Shown one piece after another: positions 37,701 to 49,400 of a DNA stretch of 64,000 bases. The notes below the pieces were generated by a model. It saw only the letters and a list, made by a program, of their open reading frames with translations, was not told the DNA's origin and searched no databases. Every line of letters starts with the position of its first letter. Positions within the stretch are counted from its first letter, which is position 1. Where the stretch lies: positions 3,610,232 through 3,674,231 of the forward strand of contig CATQJL010000326.1 of NCBI GenBank assembly GCA_958299035.1, in the 5' to 3' direction. The position numbers and the translations under genes were made by a program. The DNA comes from Cylicocyclus nassatus. Its lineage: Eukaryota > Nematoda > Chromadorea > Rhabditida > Strongylidae.

Positions 37701-40700
37701 CAGCCTCTCAATCTTTTCCTGGCCTTAGTTACGAATTTTCAAACTACCGTGCTCATGCACGTTTTTGACGTCGTTCTGGACGGCGCTCAAGCGGTTTTTT
37801 TCGCGGGAAAAAGTGTGGATGAGGTAGGAAGTAAGCTTCTTAATCGAAAACATCTTTTGTCGTTTAAGAATGTCATTTTTTTCTCCGTGCAAAAATTTGT
37901 GTCGCCTACGGGAATCGAATTTGCTGGTCCGAAGTATGCCTGAAAATTCAAAAAAAAAACTTGCAAATTCTCAAACATTATTGAAGGTGTGTATGTGTGC
38001 TACAAATGCTGTACGCACCCATTGGCCTAGAAATTCTGCTTCCGAAATCTCGCTGAAGTTCTCACGCGGGTGTTTTCTGAGATTGACATTCGTTTATGCA
38101 AGCTACCGCGAGGAATGTGGGCAGGGGAGGTAAGGGGGATAAAGAGGGGAGGGTGGAAGGGGGGGGGGGGTCGTACGGATGGGTACCTTCAAGGGGGGGG
38201 GGTCGTAAATGAGGGTCTCGGATCGCATCAACAGGCTTGACCCTGATTCAGAGACAGATGAACATGAAGATGAGTTGCTTAGAAAATCAATATATTGATT
38301 ATTAGCTGCCCGGTTTGTGTGATGGCGACCCAGTGCAAATCTAAGTGCAAAAGGTAGTCAAGAGGGAGATGTAAAACAGTTGTGGCTTGTGGCTAAGTCC
38401 AAAACGGTCGTAGTAAACTAAACTTCTCACGTTAATGTGGTAGTTTTTCGAAAGAGCAACATGAATTTGGCATACAATAAAGGAGTCAGGTGGAAAGTAT
38501 AAGCCAGTTTTTATTTTCTCTTGTAGGAAACGCAAGCAATGTCTTTTCCTGCTCCACTCTCTTGGAGGGGCTCTGTGGCACCAGAAGTTATCCAACTGAC
38601 AAAACTGTTGATGTCACTATATCAGCCTTCTAGGTGTCTAATTATAGGTATGTTACTTTTTCTGTGAAATGCTTTTACGCAACGTGGACTACGCGATCAT
38701 TTGTTGCTATAGGCGCAGAATTTACGAGCAATTTTTGGCTAATTTACTTTCAGGCGTATTCACTGGCCTCGGTTTGCTGGGCATTGCGGAGCAGGTTGGG
38801 TCTGGAGGTCTAATCGTTGCGCTCGAACATCCTTCCTACGAACAGTTCTGGGAGAATGTTGGTTCGAGAGTTGCCAAAACAGTTGGTCCTTTTTATTAGT
38901 AGCAATTAGCGGTTTGCACGCTGACTTATACAAAACAGTCCAAGAATGTCTTGGTGTTTACTCTCTCAGAAACTGAGAGAGTGAACAGAGAACTGAGAGA
39001 AACTTTATCACACTAGATGAAGCAGCACCTATTTTTTTCTGAAAACCAAAGCGGCGCAGAAAGTCCATGCGGAAGAGCCAACCAGCATTTTCAGCTTACA
39101 TCCTTGCCTAGGTACCAAACAAGGAGGAAGAAAAGTATCGTCTTTGACAAATTCTTTCACGGAGCTAATGAGTCGAAGTTGTCTAACAGTGAATATAATC
39201 TGACTTTATCAGGCACTCTAATACTGGCAATTGTAGGTGTGGCTGTTCACAAAATTTGTTCCCTGGCTCATATCAGAGTAAGATCTCACTGTTTTCAACG
39301 TCAGCGAAATTGTTTAAAGCGAAAATATGAGATATTTACCTCAAGATGTTAATAATATCTGCTTTAAGATCTCCCACGCCTACACTCCACAAATTCAACT
39401 GCTTTCGTCGGAACCGATCGAAAAAGCGCTCTCGAGATTGGCCGCTAACGAGTCCAACAACTTTGATTTTGTATTTTTGGTAGGTTCAAAACTTCAAATT
39501 TTACCGCAAACTCGCAAAATGAGTAGGCTATTTCCGTTGAGTAATTTTTGAACGTGATTCTTCTCAAATTAGCAAACGATTTATGAGCTCTAAAGCTGAT
39601 AGCAAATACCGATCAAATCTACGCCTGGAGCGCATTGACCGCGCTCTAGGTAATTTCGAGCTACTGATCAGGCCATTAATATCTCTTTGATGTTTCAACT
39701 GGAGACGAAAGGCTTCATCAGTTTTCAGGATGTGAACCCATAGAATGACTAGAAATAAGAACTTGAGCATTTTCATTCATAATCCAAGTCGTGAATATAA
39801 GTAGCCCTCATGACCTATCGCTTAACGCAATTCGGTGATGTACGGTGGATACTCACTTCACAACATTGTGGAATTTCGCTTGAAGAGGCTACTCCTGTTA
39901 ACAGTAGTAGCCTCCATTTTCCGCATTGATGTGTATCACACCTAGACGAAATTTTAGGCACAGCCAAGCAAATTGGTAGCTTATCATATACACCATAACC
40001 ACTATCTAATTAACATATCGAGCAACTTCTCTAATGGAATTGAGCTATTCCTTAGAAGTACACCGCTATCCGAGATCTCCGTTGTACCTCCGTCGTCTTT
40101 GCACTGTCGCACTATTGATAGACGAACAAAATTGGTTGAATTAACACATCAGGTCTCTTGAATTCCAAGCGAAGATCCAAAAAAGAGGCAGAATAATCGT
40201 ACCACAACTTGGGTAAAAATGTATTTTTGCATCCTCATTTAGCAGGAGGCCGTTTTATAACGGTGATTTGTGGTAAAAATTGTGGTTTCTTTTCAAAGAT
40301 TATAAGAGAATTGTTTTTACCCTATATCTGATGGACATCATATGTGAGATGTGGTAAGGCGTTCTACACTAATTGTTTCCATCTGACACAAGCTTCATAG
40401 AACTGATTTACTCAACTGAATTTATAAGTTAATCGCTATAATACCCCACTACCGATGCTAAATGCGTTTTAGTAGCTCTAGGTCTTCTCGTAAATATTGT
40501 GGGTCTAGCAGAATTGCAACGATAGTGCACTTATACGCTCAATGAGTCATTCGGTAACCGACTACAAGCGAAGAGATGCGATTCACATTTGAGGAGCTTC
40601 AAATATGTTTGCCTAATGTTCCTCTAGAAATCAGAAATTCGTCCTGCAGATTCTTCAAATCAACAATTTTCAGGACGATTTCAAGCGCGACAATTATCTG

Positions 40701-43700
40701 GACGACTACGAACATTCGATCCGTCTTCTGAGATCGGGTGGTTTACTAGTCATAAATCAGGTAAATCAACCAATTCCTCAAAAGCTACTTTCATCATGTT
40801 CACTATGCTTCGTAGGCCTTGAACGATGGTGGAGTACTCACAGGTGTTGAGATGATGACCGAAAGTGATCGTATAATATCAATGATGAATGTACGAATAA
40901 AGGAAGACGGAAGGGTATGCATAAATATACATTGTCAAAACTTAGTCGTCATGAATTTTTGAAGAAAATGCAGTAAATGCTATCGAACTTGTTGGCTCAA
41001 GTACAAGGAAAACCCTGCAAAACAACATTCTCAATCAACCAATGCAACCTATTTTCGCATTAACTACAAACTAAATGATTTTTTCCTTTCACCATACTGA
41101 TTTCCGCGCTCTCGAGACTGCGTAAAGTAAGCATGTTAAATATCATACAAAAAAAACTTTTTCCTCGAACGTACAGGTTGATTGATACCTTTAACCTTGA
41201 CATGTACATGCAGAGGTGGAATGGCATAGTTCTCGAAAAACCTGTCTCTTTCAATGGCAATGCCACTTTGTTGACAAGCATGAAATTGCTTAGCTTGTGA
41301 CAAGAAAGAGTGAAGTTTGTCAGCCTAAATGTAAAAGAAATATCTCCTATGTAATATAGTGAAGGGTAATGAAGAGGAAAGAGCACTGCAGAAAAATCTT
41401 TTCTAAAGGGTCAATTGACTTCCGACTTCGTTTTTTGAGTAAGAACAAATCGCTTTTTTTGTATTTACATAGTAAAAATATTTCAAATTAACAGCAAAAA
41501 CATGTTAGTTTCATACTCCATCCCAAGATAATATCGAAAACATTTTCCCACTCATTGTGCCTGTCACTGCACAGTAGACTTTGTAACATTTTTCCTTACA
41601 AGACGTCAAAACTTATTCTACGTGATTCCGTTGGTCGGGAAAGAAAATGCTGCCGCCTTTTATGATACCGTGTTTGAATCCCAAAATGTAGGAGGGGACA
41701 TTACTCGATAGAGCAAAAACAAACCTTGCAAAGATTTATAGATACCAGCAAAAATCATGACTCATGTGAATTTCAGAACGAAAACCTGTTGAGAAAAATT
41801 TTATAGCTCGAACACTCTCAAGAAGTTTCTTGAAATCTTCACTTTGAGAAACCATAACTTACTTTCAAGTGCGTCAAGATGGCGCAGACTTATCGTGTAG
41901 CCTATAGTACAGAAGCGCTAAACTCGATTTGACGGAGAACTTTTCGTAAGAAGATATTTGAAAAAATTGGAAGTACTTTTTTCAGTTTCTCTGGAGAGGT
42001 GAAAAATTGCCTTTTTGAAAATTTCGGATTTTTTGACGCTGTGAAAGCACCCGATATTTTCACTCATGAATCTTTTGAGTCTATTCTTCCTATAAACAGC
42101 GGAAGCTCCGCAATCGCTTCGCGCTGAAAATTTGTGTATAGTGCAGACGGACGGCAGCGACCGTTGAATTTTGCTTCAAAATATCTCAGCTCAGAAACTT
42201 TCGGTAGTTATGATGTAGTATGCATTTTGTAGCATAACCCACTCAAGAACACTAAGTAAATTTGCAAAAAAAATAAACTTTTTGTAGTTGTTTGAAGCCA
42301 AGAATATCGAGAAAAGAAATTCAAGGTTTGGCCTCCCAACTTCAAAGGCACCAAATTTCAAAATCAGATTCACTTCCTTCAAAACGAAGCTTTAGGAAAT
42401 ACAAGAAAAGAGGTTTCAAATGACATATGAAACTTCCTAGGAAGATGATTTTTTTCTAAACCAGCATTCTGAAATAGTTGTATGAAAAACCTACCTTAAT
42501 TCTGTTACAGCTTAATACAGTAAACTAGACGCGTACAAACACTCCATATATACACCTGCTTTAATTTTCTTCATGACTGGAAAGCAAGAAAAAATCAGAG
42601 GAAATTATCACTTGCAATCATCTGATTTCCTAAGTATACGACTGTACACCAGAAATTCAAAAGTATTGAGACGAAGGAAAGTGTAACTATTTATGTGCCT
42701 AAGTAATCGAGAAATGTTGGAATCAATAGGAAACGAAAAGCATGACGACTTTATATTTTCGGTACATCTTTGTTTCTTGTATTTTAAAAAGAAAACGAAC
42801 AAAAGCGTTTAGTCCACTGCGTGTTTACTATAAGTTGACCTGGAAAGTGTACGACCGATAATCCATTTTTGAGATTCAATTATTAGGGTGAACGGTAAAA
42901 AATGGGACACCTTGAGAATAATTGCAGATTTCTCAAGGAAGAAAAGTGACTGAACTTTCCAATTTTGATGGATATTAGAATAAATTATTCTCTTTCAGAT
43001 AGCACCTATATAAGGTCATTTATATAATTGATAATTTTTATACTTGCTAAAATGCAAAGTTAGTTACTTCGAGAAATTATGAAGTTTGAGCAGTATCGGC
43101 GCAGTAAAACATGTGAGACCACCCAAAGTACCACTGCTGGAGTGGGTGGTGGGACAGTCACCAAACCCATGACGGCTTGGTGGCTTTAACTCTTCATGTT
43201 AGGAGATATGCCCATTAACAGCTTCGAGAACAAAGATACGCGTTATTCAATTCTTTGCAGGTAAACGCATGATTTCTAGGTATCATCTGATAGAGCTTTT
43301 TACGCTCTATCCACCCATATGCAGCTTACCTCAGATTTCATCTATCTTCGGAAAATATAGGGCAAAACATGATTTTTTGGTTTTTTGTTGCGCCAAAAAT
43401 AGCTATTTTTCAGGTTTGTTCGATTTTTTCTCCTGAAATTGAAAAGAAATCTCACGCATTTAACATATCGTTCGAAAGAGCATGAAGAGCTCTTTCGAAT
43501 GGTATGTCATTTGCTTTACGACTTTACGGTATAACAGCGCAAGATTGAGGATTGCTCGAAAAACCCTGTTCGAGTTCTTCACGGCGCCACGTGTAGGGTA
43601 GTGGAAGAGGAGCGTTAACGCGTTGTCAGAATAATAAGCGAAGGTCGCCCATGTAAGCGACGTTTAAGTTGCCGCTTACTTGCTGTTGCACGAAACAAAA

Positions 43701-44352
43701 AAATTCCAAAATGTAATGAAAATCAAGCTGTCCCATTTTTTACCGTTCACCCTAATAGCTTCAAACTTTACGTAGACAGCGATTTGTGCTGATATCAGAT
43801 GGAAGAGGTAGTAGCGCTTGATTAATTCTATGAAACATTGCCCTGAGGCATTGTTGGTGTTCACCCTGCCGCTGTAGCATGGCAAGCAGCATTATTTTCT
43901 TATCTAGCAGACTCAAGAGCAGAAAAAACCTTTTAAATCAAAGTCATTCAGGTGCGTGCATCGCTACTACCATTTGGTGGAGGAACTTGGATAATATCGA
44001 AGAAGTAGCCACGTATACGCTAGACATGATCTATGTGATTACTCGTTCTGTTACTGGTGTCAATATGAAAAATCAATAATGTATCAACATAAGCATATCG
44101 AGTGCAGCTCTTTCTCGTGATCATTCTTTACTGCGGTGATGTAAAATCCATCTTCCGGATATTTGAACCAATAATGTAGCCTTTCGTCTCGCCCAATTTT
44201 CTCAACCCCAGATTTTCCGTTTGGTCGATCTGGAAGTAATTAGCTTGCCTGAAGTGCTCGTAGCATTCTCTATCTACGAGATGAAGGCAAGCGCTCATGA
44301 CTTTAACTTACAAAGTGGTAAAAAAAATTTTGCGTATCCCTTGTGTATATAA
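31758..44352 (+). CDS. Secreted/luminal COMT-like methyltransferase fold, probably inactive
   Basis: Fourteen exons splice in phase: 31758-31823, 31917-32016, 32075-32176, 32895-33159, 35901-35991, 36036-36080, 36157-36265, 36310-36437, 38527-38647, 38754-38881, 39369-39479, 40674-40760, 40816-40914 and 44212-44352, about 530 residues. The start MWLSLLVLISLVSCGN looks like a signal peptide. A helical region and a Thr/Ser/Pro/Arg-rich linker (about 90-215) follow. Residues ~270-510 match the catechol-O-methyltransferase (COMT) fold: DPVFHYAYSHS, SVAPEV, VFTGLGLLGIAEQVG, IVALEHPSYEQFW and FDFVFLDDFKRDNYLDDY, then LLRSGGLLVINQALNDGG. Against rat COMT the motif-I acid is lost (CLIIG) and the second metal-ligand pair is NQ instead of DN, so catalysis is doubtful. 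Weak points are the GAG acceptor of exon 2, the exon 6 donor and the terminal exon after a 3.3 kb intron. Several transposons occupy its introns. Confidence 0.7.
32745..32832. repeat. Truncated copy of the CGCCACTG-ended repeat
   Basis: Has a C-13 run (32792-32804) followed by AAATCCTGGGCGCGCCACTG, nearly the same as the right tip at 24542-24566, and a preceding CGCACCTTCATCAG as in that copy. It is a short right-end fragment inside intron 3 of the COMT-like gene. The left boundary is approximate. Confidence 0.55.
33367..33868. mobile_element. Mariner-like MITE with TA target duplication
   Basis: About 500 bp. The left end reads TATTAGGTTGATGTAAAAAT and continues AATGG. The reverse complement of the right end reads TATTAGGCTGATGCAAAAAT and continues AATGT. 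A TA dinucleotide flanks each end, as expected for Tc1/mariner insertion. No transposase frame survives. It lies in the fourth intron of the COMT-like gene, 25 bp from the Tc1-like foldback element. Confidence 0.7.
33894..35558. mobile_element. Tc1-like foldback element with ~758-bp inverted arms
   Basis: Begins TACAGTGACCGCCAAAAAGT and ends with its reverse complement, including the TA flanks of Tc1/mariner insertion; the tip resembles C. elegans Tc1 ends (CAGTG..GGCCAAAAAG). The two arms, about 33894-34651 and 34800-35558, are near-identical inverted copies, so each short arm frame (for example 34106-34294 plus) has a mirror (35158-35346 minus). A unique spacer of about 148 bp lies between. 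A second TCGCGGACAAT site about 220 bp inside each tip repeats the outer GTTGCGGACAAG word, recalling the IR/DR arrangement of Tc3-type elements. The arm frames do not resemble a transposase, so it is probably non-autonomous. Confidence 0.8.
36870..38253. mobile_element. Non-autonomous hAT element with perfect 8-bp duplication
   Basis: The element itself spans 36878-38245. It begins CAGGGTCAAGCTTGTGATGC, and the reverse complement of its right end is CAGGGTCAAGCCTGTTGATG. ATTCAGAG directly precedes it (36870-36877) and directly follows it (38246-38253), an exact 8-bp target duplication diagnostic of hAT insertion. Poly-G runs next to GGTCGTA words occur near both ends (36937-36948, 38159-38170, 38193-38202) as subterminal repeats. 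No transposase frame is present. It sits in the intron after exon 8 of the COMT-like gene. Confidence 0.85.
42881..43757. mobile_element. TA-flanked MITE with 29-base inverted ends
   Basis: 877 bp. The left end TATTAGGGTGAACGGTAAAA plus AAATGGGACA is repeated exactly, inverted, at the right end. TA occurs at both borders. The interior has no transposase. It lies in the last, 3.3 kb intron of the COMT-like gene. Perfect ends suggest fairly recent activity. Confidence 0.8.
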
Positions 44353-44444
44353 TGTATATCGTCGATTCGTTGACCGCACCACGGACTGCTCAAACGCTGC
44401 GGACCACGCGGCCGGCTGAAATGTTGCGAGAGGACTTGTACAGT

Positions 44445-44884
44445 GAGTTTAAGGGATCGTTAAGACCGCGCCGGAACCCGCCCAAACTCGCCCGAATACG
44501 TCCGAATCCGCCCGAATATTTCCAAACGCCCAAACCCGCCCAAATACGTCCGAACCCGCCTGAACTGCCAAAGCGCAGCAGGTTGCATGCAAATTGGCAT
44601 ATTGGAGCACGCGTGCGATTGATCCTTCTAATATCGGAGTAGTTGCAAAAGAAGATCGGTATGTAACGTCGAGCTACGTGTGACTGAGATAATGCACTAC
44701 GCGAGCATTATTCCACGCCTGTTCCAATATGCCAATTTGCCGCATATCCGCTGCGCTTTGGCAGTTCCAGCGTTCAGGCGGGTTCGGACGGATTCGGACG
44801 TATTTGGGCGGGTTTGGGCGGATTTGGACGTATTCGGGCGGGTTTGGACGGATTCTGGCGCGGTCTGAACGATCCCTAAACTCA
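44445..44884. repeat. Palindromic GC-rich repeat with decamer array
   Basis: Two inverted arms, about 44445-44609 and 44721-44884, share GAGTTTAAGGGATCGTT-type outer ends and TTGGCATATTGGA-type inner ends. Each arm holds a degenerate array of ten-base units such as CCCGCCCAAA and TACGTCCGAA. The apparent Pro-rich frame through it is a by-product of the array. It begins about 90 bp after the last codon of the COMT-like gene. Confidence 0.75.
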
Positions 44885-44956
44885 GTTTAGGCGAAAATTG
44901 GGCTGGCTGGAGACCGCTTCGCAACGATTCGCGCTTGCGGTCTGCGTCTCTCCATT

Positions 44957-45504
44957 TTAACACGTTTCGGACCGCGAAATCGCGCGCGGCGAAAAAGAGT
45001 GTACTTTCAGCCGTTGGCCAACAAAGGAACCTTGTTTCATAGACTGTGTGCTACATCTGTAAACAGCTTGTCAAATAAGCTCCATACTCAAAGTTTTGAG
45101 TGAATTCGAAGTGTTTGAACTTTGTCCTTTGAGAGGGACTTCTGTGCTTTCTTGAAGGATAGGAACAAGGATTCAGTTTCTAATACTATCCAAAAGTATC
45201 TATGTTGCACACAGTACACATCATTACTTAAACCACGGTTTTTCACTTTGAAATATGAGCAAAGAAAAGTTGCGAGTCGCACGCGTCGTTCGCGTCGCCG
45301 CACTTCGTTGCAACTGTTGTTCGATTTTTTCTCATATCTTCTAAACGATATCGGCTGCACAGCTCTACAGAGTCATTTGAAAAAGAGGAACTTAGGCCTT
45401 TGACTTGATAACCTTGCACAAATAGAAAACCTCCAATGAACGTTAAAAAGAGTCTTCAAAGCCGCGTGCTGCACCATGTGCAGCACCGGTCCGAAACGTG
45501 TTAA
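44957..45504. repeat. Inverted-repeat-bounded segment
   Basis: TTAACACGTTTCGGACCG at 44957-44974 recurs inverted at 45487-45504, bounding about 550 bp. The interior has open frames on both strands without recognisable domains. It adjoins the palindromic decamer repeat, so the two may be parts of one composite element. Confidence 0.5.
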
Positions 45505-46474
45505 CCTATCTCGCTGAGCCAGTGGCGTGTGGACGCGCTGCTCCACTTGAAATGTTTCGCCTACTCCGGGTTGAAAAAGACTGATGGCAAATTTGTATTG
45601 GGGCAAGCGTCTTCCTCGCGCCGCGTGCTCCGCAGTGATGTCCAGTCCTGCGGTCAACGAATCAACTATAGTTAGCTTCGTGTTAGGTTACAGAATCCCG
45701 CCGCACATAATACGGTATTAGTTCCCGTCCGTGAATCTGAGTTAGCATATCATTTTATGAAGCAAGGGGCGCAAAGGAGTAATCAGAAACAGAGAGATGA
45801 ATTACCGTTTAATACGATTACCATCTCAGCATTCCCCTTCTTCTCGAATATATAGATTGCTTGCGCTAACAAAAAACAACGTTTAGGCTGGGTTTATACT
45901 GAGATGTATGTTCCGGAACAGTTCCAGCACAGCGCTTAGTTCGAGCACTGTGCTGAAACTGTTCCGGAACTTACGGATCCGCACTGCGCATCTTTGATCC
46001 AAGTCAACGAGTTAAACTGATTAGGTATAGGGAGCCACGATCGACTCTACCTGAGTTGGATAGGTGAGCCACTTGTGCCGTGCGTGAGCTGCAAAGCTTA
46101 CATTGCTGAAATGGTAATTCCCTATCGACCGAAGGGGGGCACTTCCGTGCTCCATATCACATGCAGGCCGTCGCTGTTGTGATGCGGTCGCGACGCGAAC
46201 TGCCGCAGGACGCGTTGCACTGCCGCAGGAACGAGCAGGTCAGCTGGTGAATTATTGTGGAAAGAGCGGCAGGTCCAGTATCACTTATGTCGGCTTCTGA
46301 TCCGATAACAATCAGTTTCGATTATTCCGTCCCACCACCACCAATGGGATGTCTCTATGAGGTATTCCGCTAAGTTTCCGAGGTTTTGTGACGAGTGCAC
46401 TTCGGTGTTCGCGTTTTGCGTCATGCGTGAAAGTATGCTAGAATATCGGAGATGATCGACTTCAAAAGAGAAGC
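45505..46474. promoter_or_regulatory. Upstream region of the zinc-finger gene
   Basis: Intergenic. It contains the hairpin at 45910-45970, a GC-rich stretch near 46140-46260 with a repeated CACTGCCGCAGGA word, and no supported exon. It presumably includes the zinc-finger gene promoter; this is inferred from position. Confidence 0.35.
45910..45970. repeat. Near-perfect 23-bp inverted repeat (hairpin)
   Basis: GTTCCGGAACAGTTCCAGCA plus CAG (45910-45932) is matched by its inverted copy at 45948-45970 with one mismatch, separated by 15 bases. The outer ten bases GTTCCGGAAC are themselves a perfect palindrome. It could form a cruciform or RNA hairpin, or be a dimeric protein-binding site. Confidence 0.85.
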
Positions 46475-49400
46475 ATGAACGGCAGTTTACATCGACAGTC
46501 AGTTCGCCAGCGATCAGTATCTGAAGATCACAACCTGTTAAACAATGACAACATCTTATCAATAAAGTTTATCGTACGAGTATCGTCTATTCAGTTGAGT
46601 ATGCGTAGTTGAGAAACCCTACAAATATATTTACCTGTCACAATTGTAGTTTTTTCTGACTTGCTTTTCAAACTTCAAGCTCCTCGTTCATTCAGAGTCC
46701 TCATTGTAATGGTGACGCCGGTGTGCACAGTCCTGCGCCACCTTCGAGTTTTCAGCGGAAAACCACGTACAAAAATGGAACTGTAGAATTGACCATAATT
46801 GAGTAAGGGTACAGTTATGATTGTTTTGCGTATTTGTGTTGTTTACCTTTTTTTATGTTTACACTAGAAGTTATGTGATATCAGTGTGGTTCGAGATCGT
46901 AGCAGTTACCTGTTTACGTGCATCTTTCTATTTTGTCCATTATTTTCCAGTGATGAACCCTCGTCATCCTCACCTCATAGTAGTTGCGATGCAAATGATC
47001 AACCCGATGAAATTGTCAAGAATCTCTCTGGTGTTGGTAGGTCGAGTTACTCCGCTTCCTTATCCGTTTCTTTCCCTTTCCTCTTCTGATTTATTATATC
47101 AGTTTAAGTCACGCCGTGCTTTTTAGCATTGTCTTATAATTTACATCGATGGCTTCATTTTTAAGCTCTAACAAGGGAAGGATACCAGTATTAGTCGGAG
47201 ATTGAAGATGAAATGCACATCAGTGGGCGTGCCTTCAAACGCTGATTTCAAATGTACTTTCCTTTTTTGCGGAACAGATTTTCGAAAGAAGTTATGAGCG
47301 TTTGAATGTCCAGATTTGTCAAGGTTTAAGTGGCCTAAATTTGGCGAAAGCTGCTTAGAAACACCGGAAAATGGAAAATCAGTTTTGTATCGAGTATATT
47401 ATTTGCAAGGAAGGAACAAAGCCGGTGGAATCGCATAGATATTGTTTCAGAGCTTTCGTTGCCACTCGATACTTGGCAGATTTGGACATTCAAACGCTCG
47501 TAACTTCTTTTGAAAACCTACTCCGCCAAATAGGAAAGCAGATTTGGAATTAGCGTTCAAAGGCTCGTTTAGTGATGTACATCCCATCTTCAATCGCCGA
47601 CTAATGTTAGTCTCCTTCCCTTATGTTAGGTGCACCGGAAAGGAACATTTACGCTTTTGATTTCACAACAGTCACATTACTCTAATAAACGTGTGGGTAT
47701 TGTGACTAACTAAGCACTGCTTTCTCGTGATTTTAAGAAGATTTGTTTCTTAAGAATGAAAATAGAGGGAAAGCTTATTGAATTTGTTGATGAACATGCT
47801 CTTTACAGGTGATTTGGTCGCAGTGCTCAGAGGAGAGAAAGTTTTTGACAAACATCGGATCATCCTCGACAGTTATGGGCGAGATATCAACAGACCACGA
47901 AAGCCTTTACCGGAATGTAGAGTTGGTTAGTTTAGACTCAAGAAGTCCTCTGATGAAATGTATGATTTCAGCCCAAGTAGCGCAGCTGATCGCTTTTGGC
48001 GACCATCAAGAACCATGCGATCTGCCTCCTCCTCCACCTCATCCCACAGATGTCGTTTCGGTATCGTGTTCTAGCTTTTTGTGATAGTAATTTAGGTTAG
48101 ATAGAAGCCATTATTTCAGGTGCGCAAACTCATGCGCTCAAAAATGACACGATGTAAGCGTTGCAAGAATCGTTTCATAGAAAAAAATATCTACGAGAGG
48201 CATTTACGTGACAGACATCCTGCTGATTACACTGCTTACATTGAAGAGCAGGTCAGTGTTATGCTTAGTCTACATAATAGTCACACAAGCAAGAATCCAG
48301 TATATTAGGAAGCAGAAATGGAACAACAACGGCAAGAAGAGATCGAAGCGAACCGAATTGAGGAGCTTCAGACAGGCGGGTTTATCCCGCCAGAATCAGA
48401 GATTGAAGCATCTTCGTTCGAGGTCGACGTCGAAAGGTGGACTTTAGGCAATTTATATATGTTCTACTTTTTGTTCCAAAGAATTTTTCCCTAGGATTCC
48501 GCTCCCTGGTGAAAATAATGGCGGAGTTGCTCCACGTTTTGATCAATATGGGCGATTAAAACAGTTGAAACGCCTGTATAAGAAGAAGGTAGGTATCATC
48601 TAAACCCCCATTGTCTTGCTGAATATACGTATCTTGCAGATATCCCCCCAGTGCCCATTTTGTGATAAACGATTTCGTAACGAATACTCGCTGAAGAAGC
48701 ATTTTGTAAAGAAACACTCCGAACTTGTGGAATTCAAACAGTGCACAAGATGCTACAAGTGTGTGAAAGATGATGAGGAATTGGAAAGTCATCTTTGTGA
48801 ATTGGTAAGACTTCAAGGCCGTCTTTCTTTTGCCGCTCTTATATTTGGCCCCCGCAGCAGATCTTTTTGTTTACTTCATGCTTCTTTAGACATTCGTCTG
48901 CTTTGAATGTACTCCTGTGCGCAACCTCTGCAGCGATGTACGCCTATTGAATCACAGGAAGAAGTTTCACAGAGGTTTGCAAGTTTGTTATATTATCGCT
49001 GACTTATGTCAATTTGTTGTAAATGCGATATTTTTCTCCAGGTGCAAATAGTGGATTCAAATGCAACCTATGCAACTTGAAATTCCTAACTCCTCGAAAA
49101 CTCCGAAAGCACAAGAAGATGTCCCATGTTTTCACAAAAACCTATCAGTGCCATTTTTGCGAGGAAATTTTCATTAGTGAAGTTGCGGTGAGTCGTTTGA
49201 AACTGCTTTTGACGCACCAATTTTTATATCATGGTTTCTTGTAGGTGATGACACATGAGCGCATCCACACTGGAATGATAAAGTTTGAATGTCGTATATG
49301 CGATTACAAGGCTAATCGATATATTCAAATGGATGAACACTGTAAAAACGAACACGGCTACATCTGCTCCATCTGTCAGGAGAAGACGGCTGAGTGGAGC

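Noticed and set aside
44343..44642. Pro-rich frame with RPNPPE-like repeats
   Set aside because: Produced by the decamer repeat array; the inverted arm gives a different frame.
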